Positions 1-4,818 are shown, numbered from the stretch's first letter. The stretch is 5,052 nt of DNA from Candidatus Pacearchaeota archaeon (GCA_018303895.1 JAGVXJ010000082.1:1-5052); one strand, 5' to 3'. The notes: generated by a model from the sequence alone, not told the origin. Made by a program: numbers and translations.

Positions 1-128
1 GTGCAGATTTTTATTTGGATAATGTTAATTCGGAAACAGCCGTGGCTTTATTGAATAAATGTATGGAAGATGATAAAAAGTTTGAAGAATTAATAAGAAG
101 GGCTGAAGCAAAAGTTAAGTCTAAATAA
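1..128 (+). CDS. C-terminal fragment of an unrecognised protein
   Basis: An open frame enters from the left edge (first whole codon at 3) and stops at TAA 126-128, leaving 41 residues that begin ADFYLDNVNSETAVALL and end AEAKVKSK. The tail is charged and probably helical, rich in Lys and Glu, with no membrane segment or recognisable motif. The stop lies only 10 nt before the TATA box of lemA, so this gene is transcribed separately from lemA although closely packed with it. The 5' part is outside the window, so I give no function. That it is coding is an inference from the open frame and its credible composition. Confidence 0.6.
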   Translation, partial: ADFYLDNVNSETAVALLNKCMEDDKKFEELIRRAEAKVKSK

Positions 129-132
129 TCTC

Positions 133-147
133 AAAAGTTTTATAAAC
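133..147 (+). promoter_or_regulatory. Archaeal BRE/TATA promoter of lemA
   Basis: The sequence AAAAGTTTTATAAAC holds a purine-rich BRE-like stretch (133-137) followed by a TATA box (TATA at 141-144). The first T of TATA is 27 nt before the lemA ATG. Archaeal transcription usually starts about 25-30 nt downstream of the TATA box, so the mRNA should begin at or next to the start codon (leaderless). No Shine-Dalgarno sequence is seen between box and ATG, which agrees. Confidence 0.8.
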
Positions 148-167
148 ATTCTTTTTCTTAATATTTT

Positions 168-722
168 ATGTTATGGATATTTTGGTTGCTGATTGCATTG
201 GTTGCAGTAGTTCTAATTGCACTTTTCATTTATTATAATCGGTTTGCTGTTTTGTCGAATAGAATTGATAATTCTCTGTCGCAGATTGATGTTCAGTTGA
301 AACGAAGAGCTGATTTGATTCCTAATTTAATCGAGACTGTTAAGGGTTATGCGAAACACGAAGCGGGAATTATGAAAGAAGTTACCGATGCAAGAAAGGC
401 TTTGGTTGGGGCAAAAGACCTCGTTAAAAAAGTTAAGGCTGATGGAGTTTTGGAAAATGCTCTTGGAAGATTATTTGCTATTGCTGAAAATTATCCTAAT
501 CTTAAAGCTAATGAAAACTTCTCTAAACTGCAGGAAGAATTAGCGTCAACAGAAGACAAAGTTGCTTATTCACGACAATATTACAACGACAGCATTTTAA
601 GTTATAACACACTTTGCACAACTCTTCCTGGAAAATTCTTTGCTGGAATGTATGGAAGAAAAGAAAAAGAATACATTAAGATTGCTCCTGCTGAAAGAGA
701 AAATATTAAAGTCAAATTCTAA
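168..722 (+). CDS. lemA: LemA family membrane protein
   Basis: This 184-residue protein has the normal length and architecture of the LemA family. An N-terminal membrane helix (about residues 3-23) is followed by a helical bundle. The family signature is clear: RRADLIPNLIETVKGY at 46-61, then AKHE; NYPNLKANENF at 109-119; YNDSILSYN at 139-147; and a C-terminal segment with FFAGMYG and a final KVKF. LemA proteins are widespread single-pass membrane proteins of uncertain biochemical role, and in many genomes lie beside HtpX-type M48 proteases or TPM-domain proteins. Neither partner is visible here. The start at 168 is supported by a TATA box 27 nt upstream, implying a leaderless mRNA. The gene appears monocistronic: a gene-poor spacer and a new promoter follow. 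The family call is secure; the cellular role is not. Confidence 0.96.
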   Translation: MLWIFWLLIALVAVVLIALFIYYNRFAVLSNRIDNSLSQIDVQLKRRADLIPNLIETVKGYAKHEAGIMKEVTDARKALVGAKDLVKKVKADGVLENALGRLFAIAENYPNLKANENFSKLQEELASTEDKVAYSRQYYNDSILSYNTLCTTLPGKFFAGMYGRKEKEYIKIAPAERENIKVKF

Positions 723-845
723 TCTTTTCCATTGCGAACAAATAAATTCGTTCGGAACGTGAAGTTGTGAAGGTAAGGTTCTAACAAGCTTTCCAAAAAT
801 GCTCGCCGATGCAGTCGCTTCGCATAAAGTAAAATTTTAAAACAT
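723..845. other. Gene-free spacer, locally GC-richer, with small inverted repeats
   Basis: No convincing gene is seen between lemA and the next promoter. By hand count the stretch 731-830 is about 42% G+C, and 801-820 has 13 of 20 G/C, which stands out in this AT-rich window. CGAAC at 735-739 can pair with GTTCG at 750-754, while 749-759 is itself a perfect 5-1-5 palindrome (CGTTC-G-GAACG). The two pairings exclude each other. A short stem, ATGC 808-811 with GCAT around 821-824, is also possible. The frame ending at TAA 838-840 is open for 25 codons from 763 (ending MLADAVASHKVKF). It has no promoter or family match I recognise. It could be a gene remnant, a small RNA or a dispersed repeat. 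Confidence 0.4.
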
Positions 846-860
846 AAAAGTTTTTATATG
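846..860 (+). promoter_or_regulatory. Archaeal BRE/TATA promoter of the 882 gene
   Basis: The sequence AAAAGTTTTTATATG closely matches the lemA promoter (AAAAGTTTTATAAAC). TATA lies at 855-858. Its first T is exactly 27 nt before the ATG at 882, the same spacing as at lemA. The box overlaps the ATG at 858 and lies 3 nt before the ATG at 861, so those two upstream ATGs cannot easily be on the transcript. It probably also drives the gene at 1166. Confidence 0.75.
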
Positions 861-881
861 ATGAATCTTGGTTATCGTTCA

Positions 882-1148
882 ATGAATAGAAAGAGAATGT
901 TCGATGCAGAAGGTTCTCCGTATGTTTCGGGTAGGTTTTTCGAGGGGAAAAATCTGATCTGGGTTTTACCCCATCCCGATTCTGACGAAGCGTGGATGAG
1001 TCCAGCATATAGCATAGACCCAAATAAATCTAATGAGGAAAATGCTTTTGAGAATTTTAAATTAGCTTACATTGATGAGGTAGCTTGTTTTGGTACTTGG
1101 CTAAGAAGATTTATGCAAAGAAGTAAAATGTTTGAGAGAAGAGATTAA
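882..1148 (+). CDS. Small hypothetical protein, 88 aa (start corrected to 882)
   Basis: The frame is open from ATG 858, but the TATA box at 855-858 overlaps that codon. Initiation at ATG 882 gives the same 27-nt box-to-start spacing as lemA, so I choose 882 (88 aa rather than 96). The product starts MNRKRMFDAEGSPYVSG. It has no signal peptide or membrane helix, so it is probably cytoplasmic. A tryptophan- and proline-rich middle (IWVLPHPDSDEAWMSPAY, residues 26-43) is followed by an acidic stretch (51-58) and a likely amphipathic basic helix (about 60-86, containing WLRRFMQRSKMFERR). I do not recognise the family. The gene at 1166 begins 17 nt after its stop with no promoter of its own, suggesting co-transcription with the transglutaminase-like gene. 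Confidence 0.65.
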   Translation: MNRKRMFDAEGSPYVSGRFFEGKNLIWVLPHPDSDEAWMSPAYSIDPNKSNEENAFENFKLAYIDEVACFGTWLRRFMQRSKMFERRD

Positions 1149-1165
1149 TCAATAAAAATAAAAAA

Positions 1166-1978
1166 ATGGTGAAACAAAAAAGAGGAAATAAAAAATTTAA
1201 ATTGTATTTGGTTATTTTTTTATCTTTGATTATTTTATTTGGAGGAATTTTTTTAATTTATCAAAATTATTCTGAAAAAATAACCGGGGAAGCTGTTAAA
1301 AAAATTGTGCCAAGATTGGCTAATTCAAATCTGGCTTGCATAGATTCTGATGGGGGGAATTTTCCATATATAAAAGGAGGGGTTAAATTTAATGGAATTA
1401 TTTATTCTGACTACGGTTCTTATTCAGGTAATGGTGTTGAAGGTGGAATTTATGAATATTCTTGTTACAATGATCAAAAATATCTTAATGCTCTTTTCCC
1501 CTGCCCATTAGGAATAATTGATGGTGATGGGGCTTGTAAAAAATGTAGAGACACCGATGGAAATAATCCTTTTGTGGCTGGAGTTCGGTCTTTTATTATT
1601 ATTAATAATGATAATTCTATTCAATATTCTCCTGATAATTGTGCTAGTCAGAGCGTTTTACATGAGACTTACTGCTCTCCTTCTGAGGATCTTCCCTATG
1701 GCATGGATTATGATTGTCCTTCGTTGACTGGAGGTTTTTGCGAATTAGGAAAATGTGTTGATAGAAATGGAAATCCTTGGGTTGCAAATGTTTGTGGAAA
1801 TGGTATTTGTGAAGATGAATCAAATTATCTTGAAAATTCAGTTAATTGCCCTCGGGATTGTGGTGCACTTGGAAGGTGTGATTCTTCTCATTCTACTTTT
1901 TATTCTCCATTAGATACTGTTTGCAGAGAGGAGATATTCCTTCGTGTAATCTTTTTGAAGTTTGTAATCCAAGCATAG
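1166..1978 (+). CDS. N-terminal half of frameshifted membrane-anchored Cys-rich transglutaminase-like protein
   Basis: The first 253-255 codons encode the membrane anchor and cysteine-rich stalk of a larger protein whose rest lies in another frame (1921-3165). A basic N-terminus is followed by a membrane helix (about residues 12-32) and ITGEAV at 39-44, a segment I recall as common after the anchor in Woesearchaeota/Pacearchaeota surface proteins. The exported part has two copies of a C-x-D-x-DG-x-N motif (58-65 and 127-134). It also has a CGNGICEDE motif (210-218) closing with NCPRDC (227-232). These motifs recur in archaeal exported proteins, and the cysteines could form disulfides or bind metal. 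After about codon 255 the frame continues with an unrelated tail (IFLRVIFLKFVIQA) that is almost certainly out-of-frame translation. No TATA box or Shine-Dalgarno precedes the ATG, so it is probably read from the 846-860 promoter. Confidence 0.8.
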   Translation: MVKQKRGNKKFKLYLVIFLSLIILFGGIFLIYQNYSEKITGEAVKKIVPRLANSNLACIDSDGGNFPYIKGGVKFNGIIYSDYGSYSGNGVEGGIYEYSCYNDQKYLNALFPCPLGIIDGDGACKKCRDTDGNNPFVAGVRSFIIINNDNSIQYSPDNCASQSVLHETYCSPSEDLPYGMDYDCPSLTGGFCELGKCVDRNGNPWVANVCGNGICEDESNYLENSVNCPRDCGALGRCDSSHSTFYSPLDTVCREEIFLRVIFLKFVIQA

Positions 1979-3165
1979 ATTATATTCTGAAAGATGCAAC
2001 TATGTGCTGTTCAGGAAATGTTCCTAATCCTTGGATAAGAGGTAAACTAAGTGCATGTAGTTTTGCCAGAGCAAATTCTAATTCGAACAATAAAAGATGT
2101 ATGGGATTATATTTGATAAAATCTTTAGGTGAAGAGGGGGTTTATATGAATAATTATTTTTCTCCTAAATGGTGTTGTAGTTCTACTACTAACCAAGGAT
2201 GTATTGATAGTGAAACGGAAGAATCTTTTTTTGGAGAATGTAAAAGTCCGGGTTCAGATATTCCCGGTGTTTTTACTGAAAATGCTAAAAAACTTGTTTG
2301 TGAAGAACCAAGTGATTTTTTTTCCGCATATCATTGGGAATCTGATACTGATATGAGCAAAAATTCTTGCAAAAATTATGACTGGCCTGCTCATGTAAGT
2401 TTGAATATAATTAAAACAGGAACATGCACCGACTATAGTGTTGCTTTGACAACTCTTTTAAGAAAAGCAGGATATATGAAAAATGAGGTTTTTACCGTAA
2501 TGAGTGACAATCATAAATGGAACGCAGTAAAACTTCCTGGAGATAACAAATACACTTTTGCAGATACCACTAACGGACATAAAGACAATGCAATTATTCT
2601 TAATTCTCTTCCAGGTAATTATCCATATTGTAATAGCATCCGCAAAGGATATTATAATGATAATGGGCATATTGGTAACAAGAATTATATTAATCTAAAT
2701 CAAATTTATGGATGTTCTCAAACTGAAATAGGGTTCATACCTGACACAAAAATTTCAAAAGTAAAACCTTATACTTTGTCTGTAGTAAATCAATCAGGAG
2801 TTTATGTTTCTAAATCTTATTCTGTTGATGCTTCTGGTTTAATCAGAACAAATATAGAGGTAACAAATAAAAATAATAGGACTAAAATAATTAAAATTAC
2901 TGAACCGATTGAAGGCGATTTTAAAATAAATTATCTAATCAAACCAAATAAGGAGAAGGTTAGCTATCTTGGTGAAGAGTATGGAGCAGGTCCTAAAATA
3001 ACAGATGTTTCTTGGGAATTTAATCTTGCTTCAAATAAGAAGCAAATAATTTCGTATACTATTCAAATGCCTGCTGGAAAAAATTTATTAATCTCTCCAA
3101 AAACTTCAGTTTCTTTTGAGGGAATTGACTTGAAACTAAATAGTAAAACTATTCAGATTACATAA
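1921..3165 (+). CDS. C-terminal half of the frameshifted protein: transglutaminase-like domain
   Basis: Numbering from TTG 1921 (not a credible start; the frame is simply open from 1882), the 414 codons continue the protein begun at 1166. More cysteine-rich sequence fills residues 9-127. A transglutaminase-like core follows, with the three elements of the Cys-His-Asp triad: Cys169 in GTCTDYSVALTTLLRKAGY, His198 in DNHKWNAVKLPG, and Asp215 in YTFADTTNG. Family members are cysteine proteases, amidases or cross-linking enzymes. The fold is readable, the substrate is not. Residues about 280-414 look like a beta-rich C-terminal domain without a second membrane helix, so the enzyme would sit outside the cell, held by the N-terminal anchor. 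Joining the halves near 1930 (one extra G in the GAGAGGAGA tract, or a -1 slip) gives about 666 residues. The uninterrupted triad-bearing frame argues against long-standing decay. Confidence 0.85.
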   Translation: MQRGDIPSCNLFEVCNPSIDYILKDATMCCSGNVPNPWIRGKLSACSFARANSNSNNKRCMGLYLIKSLGEEGVYMNNYFSPKWCCSSTTNQGCIDSETEESFFGECKSPGSDIPGVFTENAKKLVCEEPSDFFSAYHWESDTDMSKNSCKNYDWPAHVSLNIIKTGTCTDYSVALTTLLRKAGYMKNEVFTVMSDNHKWNAVKLPGDNKYTFADTTNGHKDNAIILNSLPGNYPYCNSIRKGYYNDNGHIGNKNYINLNQIYGCSQTEIGFIPDTKISKVKPYTLSVVNQSGVYVSKSYSVDASGLIRTNIEVTNKNNRTKIIKITEPIEGDFKINYLIKPNKEKVSYLGEEYGAGPKITDVSWEFNLASNKKQIISYTIQMPAGKNLLISPKTSVSFEGIDLKLNSKTIQIT

Positions 3166-3241
3166 AAATGAAATCAAAAAATAAATTAATTTTAAAATTC
3201 TAAATTTGTGATTGGTTCAATTTCATTCGAAGTCTTCGACA
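3166..3241. promoter_or_regulatory. Upstream region of the 3276 gene with a perfect 13-bp palindrome
   Basis: The very AT-rich spacer after the transglutaminase gene ends with TCGAAG-T-CTTCGA at 3227-3239, a perfect 6-1-6 inverted repeat. It finishes 6 nt before the TATA box (TATA 3246-3249), at roughly -35 to -47 from the expected transcription start. That is where archaeal activators or BRE-overlapping repressors often bind, so it is a candidate operator. A longer imperfect structure is possible because ATGAAAT (3168-3174) is complementary to ATTTCAT (3220-3226). Protein binding is inference only. Confidence 0.4.
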
Positions 3242-3252
3242 CGTTTATAACC
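3242..3252 (+). promoter_or_regulatory. Archaeal TATA promoter of the 3276 gene
   Basis: The sequence CGTTTATAACC has TATA at 3246-3249, 30 nt before the ATG at 3276. This fits a leaderless or nearly leaderless transcript. It separates this gene from the upstream transglutaminase gene as its own transcription unit. Confidence 0.7.
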
Positions 3253-3275
3253 CTGTTATTTCTTAAAAATTTAAG

Positions 3276-3944
3276 ATGAAAACAAAAATACTCTTTTCAG
3301 TGTTTTTAATCCTTGTTTTAGGATTAACTGCGGTGTATGCTCTTAATGAAGAAAGCGATGAATTAGAAAGTTCGACTACAAACTTAATTGGTACTCCAAT
3401 AGATTTGATTATTTCAGATTCAGTTGAATTAAAAGATAATTTTGAATTAGAGGGTATTTCTATTTCCGGAGATTATCTGCTTTTGAGTGTTAGTTATAGT
3501 GGAGGTTGTCAAAATCACGAATTGAATGTTCTATGGGATGGAGAACTAATTAAAACTTCTCCTTCACAAGTAGACTTATATCTGTATCACGATTCTAATA
3601 ATGACTTATGTGAAGCTGAAATTTCCGAGATATTTTATCTGAAACTTTCCAACTTTAATCAGGATGAACTTGTGATTAATTTCTTTGATTACAACAATGT
3701 TAAATATGTTGTTGAGTATAAAAATAATGGTGTAAGTTTTGTTAATAGCGGTAATAGCAGTGTAGAAAAATCAGTGTGCACAGACGATGCTAAAATTTGT
3801 TCTGATGGTTCTGTCGTCGGAAGAATTGGTCCAAACTGCGAATTTCAGTCTTGTGCTTTTGTCGAAGAGAATAATAATTCATGCAGTAAAGATTTGAAAG
3901 TTTGTTCAGATGGGACAATTGTTTCGAGTTTTTCCTTCATGTGA
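3276..3944 (+). CDS. N-terminal part of frameshifted exported Cys-rich protein
   Basis: A typical signal peptide (MKTKILFSVFLILVLGLTAVYA, residues 1-22) shows the product is exported; there is no lipobox cysteine after it. Residues about 45-150 form a domain with SGGCQNHELNV (76-85), SPSQVDLYLYHDSNNDLCEAEI (95-116) and LKLSNF. I have seen the GGC-x-x-H-x-(F/L) ... H-x-x-x-x-D-x-CE pattern in other secreted proteins, but I cannot name the domain. A cysteine-rich repeat follows (C168, C175, C188, C193; core CSDGSVVGRIGPNCEF), and a second copy begins at C203 and C210. The frame breaks inside that copy: after about V216 it reads SSFSFM and stops, while the matching continuation (RVFPSCEFFEC) is in the frame of 3910-4164. 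Joined with 2 nt restored, the protein would be about 296 residues. Confidence 0.82.
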   Translation: MKTKILFSVFLILVLGLTAVYALNEESDELESSTTNLIGTPIDLIISDSVELKDNFELEGISISGDYLLLSVSYSGGCQNHELNVLWDGELIKTSPSQVDLYLYHDSNNDLCEAEISEIFYLKLSNFNQDELVINFFDYNNVKYVVEYKNNGVSFVNSGNSSVEKSVCTDDAKICSDGSVVGRIGPNCEFQSCAFVEENNNSCSKDLKVCSDGTIVSSFSFM

Positions 3945-3957
3945 ATTTTTTGAGTGC
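3777..3957 (+). repeat. Tandem Cys-rich protein repeat, second copy interrupted by frameshift
   Basis: Two copies of a C-x6-C-x12-C-x4-C unit are encoded. Copy 1 (3777-3854) has C168, C175, C188 and C193 around CSDGSVVGRIGPNCEF. Copy 2 (3882-3957) has C203 and C210 around CSDGTIV, then in the next frame RVFPSCEFFEC. The conserved CSDG(S/T), Arg, Pro and CEF-x-x-C positions show the copies are homologous, and so identify the frameshift. Such repeats probably form small disulfide-bonded modules outside the cell. Confidence 0.75.
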
Positions 3958-4164
3958 CCGTCGGGAAATGAGTGTGAATTAATCGGGCTAAGAATGAACG
4001 GAAATTATTGTTCTGTTAATAAAACATTAATGCTTCAGCAGTCGGAAGATTCTGTTTGTGAAAATAATTTTGAATGCAATAGTGATGTTTGTATTTCTGA
4101 TAAATGTGTAAGTAGTAATTTACTTGAAAAAATTTTCAGTTGGTTTAAGAAATTTTTTGGCTAA
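3910..4164 (+). CDS. C-terminal part of the frameshifted exported Cys-rich protein
   Basis: The frame continues the 3276 gene, with real homology beginning near 3925. The ATG at 3910 is internal to the gene and not a likely start. Residues 6-16 of this frame (RVFPSCEFFEC) complete the second cysteine repeat. A cysteine cluster follows (C50, C56, C61, C66; SVCENNFECNSDVCISDKC), resembling small Cys knots in other DPANN exported proteins. The protein ends in NLLEKIFSWFKKFFG, an amphipathic helix with Leu, Ile, Phe and Trp on one face and Lys on the other. I recall similar tails on many Woesearchaeota/Pacearchaeota exported proteins. A membrane-surface attachment or sorting role is plausible but unproven. 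As a separate gene it would lack a signal peptide and promoter, so it belongs with 3276-3944. Confidence 0.72.
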   Translation: MGQLFRVFPSCEFFECPSGNECELIGLRMNGNYCSVNKTLMLQQSEDSVCENNFECNSDVCISDKCVSSNLLEKIFSWFKKFFG

Positions 4165-4179
4165 TTTTAAATACAAATA

Positions 4180-4188
4180 TTTTTATAG
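4180..4188 (+). promoter_or_regulatory. Archaeal TATA promoter of the 4209 gene
   Basis: The sequence ATTTTTATAG has TATA at 4184-4187, 25 nt before the ATG at 4209, which again suggests a leaderless mRNA. It lies just after the stop at 4164, so the 4209 gene can be expressed independently of the frameshifted gene before it. Confidence 0.7.
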
Positions 4189-4208
4189 TTGAATTTTTTA
4201 ATAAACTC

Positions 4209-4679
4209 ATGGACGAGAAAAAACAATCTCTTGGAGAAAAATTAAAAAGTGGGTTAAATCCTTTTTATTTATCAATGGGGGGTTTAGCACTCTTTGCTTT
4301 TTTGGGAAATTTTGCATGTAATTATATCCTAGGATATTGCGGACATAAAGATGAAGAAGAGAAAATAAGAAATTCAAGAGTGTGCGAATTAAGATTACCA
4401 AAAAATGAGCTTTCCACAGATTGGATGACTCGTTATCTCGAAAATGAGGGGAAAGGATTCAATCCTCGCTTATTGATGAGAGAATTATATGGACTTAACA
4501 ACAAACCTCTCTCCCCTTTTGATTCTGACTTTGAAAGAGATTTAAATTCTCCTGAAAGAGAAAATAGTTTTTTTGATTTAACTGGCGACGGAGTGATTGA
4601 TTTTGGGGGATTGGAAGTAAAATTTAGAAATATAGATGGAATGAATCACACTCAGTTTAGTTACGGACCTCAATTTTAA
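4209..4679 (+). CDS. Single-pass membrane protein with EF-hand/dockerin-like loop, 156 aa
   Basis: The start is fixed by a TATA box 25 nt upstream. A charged N-terminus (MDEKKQSLGEKLKSG) precedes a membrane helix at about residues 19-43 (FYLSMGGLALFAFLGNFACNYILGY), which holds C37 and is followed by C44. The rest is hydrophilic, with no second membrane span. Near the C-terminus, FFDLTGDGVIDFGGLE (121-136) resembles the calcium loop of EF-hand or dockerin modules: D123, T125, D127, G128, I130 and D131 match the usual order. The expected acidic residue at loop position 12 is Gly134, and the nearest Glu is E136. Calcium binding is therefore possible but not assured, and there is only one copy. 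I do not recognise the whole protein. By charge (Lys-rich N-terminus) the C-terminal domain is probably outside the cell, but topology is not certain. Confidence 0.8.
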   Translation: MDEKKQSLGEKLKSGLNPFYLSMGGLALFAFLGNFACNYILGYCGHKDEEEKIRNSRVCELRLPKNELSTDWMTRYLENEGKGFNPRLLMRELYGLNNKPLSPFDSDFERDLNSPERENSFFDLTGDGVIDFGGLEVKFRNIDGMNHTQFSYGPQF

Positions 4680-4687
4680 GACAGCAG

Positions 4688-4698
4688 ATTTTTATACT
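4688..4698 (+). promoter_or_regulatory. TATA-like promoter upstream of the IS200/IS605 end
   Basis: The sequence ATTTTTATACT has TATA at 4693-4696 and resembles the other boxes in the window. The expected transcription start is near 4720, but no ATG lies there, and the transposase ATG is 126 nt from the box. It either drives tnpA with a structured leader of about 100 nt or once served a gene now displaced by the insertion. Confidence 0.45.
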
Positions 4699-4754
4699 TA
4701 AGTTCCTTAAACTGATTATTAACAAATCGTTTTCAATGTTAATTACGAAGTATA

Positions 4755-4774
4755 CCCCACAGCTTGCTGTGGGG
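4755..4774 (+). repeat. Left-end subterminal hairpin of the IS element
   Basis: CCCCACAGC (4755-4763) and GCTGTGGGG (4766-4774) are perfect inverted repeats separated by TT, giving an 8-9 bp GC-rich stem. It is the strongest hairpin in the window. Its position about 45 nt before the transposase ATG fits the TnpA-binding left-end hairpin of IS200/IS605 elements. Confidence 0.8.
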
Positions 4775-4812
4775 ACAAAACCAACAAATAAATAAAATCT
4801 ACTTGGTTTTGT
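4775..4812 (+). promoter_or_regulatory. Second stem-loop directly before tnpA start
   Basis: ACAAAACCAA (4775-4784) and TTGGTTTTGT (4803-4812) are perfect 10-bp inverted repeats with an 18-nt A-rich loop. The stem abuts the left-end hairpin and ends 6 nt before the tnpA ATG. In bacterial IS200 a 5'-leader stem-loop is known to block transposase translation, so a similar restraint is plausible here if the leader is transcribed. That function is inferred only from position. Confidence 0.6.
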
Positions 4813-4818
4813 TTAGGC

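Noticed and set aside
781..1023. 80-codon open frame on the minus strand
   Set aside because: It lies antisense to the 882 gene and the lemA spacer, has no promoter, and its translation shows no motif.
1600..1630. TTATTATTATTAATAATGATAAT low-complexity run resembling a microsatellite
   Set aside because: It is in frame as IIINNDN within the coding sequence and reflects AT-rich codon use.
1518..1727. 69-codon frame on the plus strand inside the transglutaminase gene, reading as very hydrophobic
   Set aside because: It is an out-of-frame shadow of the real frame. The Leu/Ile richness comes from reading AT-rich codons in the wrong phase.
2458..2670. 70-codon frame on the minus strand
   Set aside because: It is antisense to the transglutaminase catalytic region, which is clearly the coding strand.
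3168..3203. Mini-frame MKSKNKLILKF right after the transglutaminase stop
   Set aside because: Eleven residues with no continuation in any frame. It could be the relic of a signal-peptide gene start, but it is too short to support.
4207..4401. 64-codon frame on the minus strand
   Set aside because: It is antisense to the 4209 gene, which has a TATA box, a plausible membrane helix and an acidic loop.
4736..4795. 19-codon frame starting ATG 4736 across the left-end hairpin
   Set aside because: It runs through the transposon hairpin and into the second stem, is the wrong distance from the TATA box, and has no recognisable sequence.
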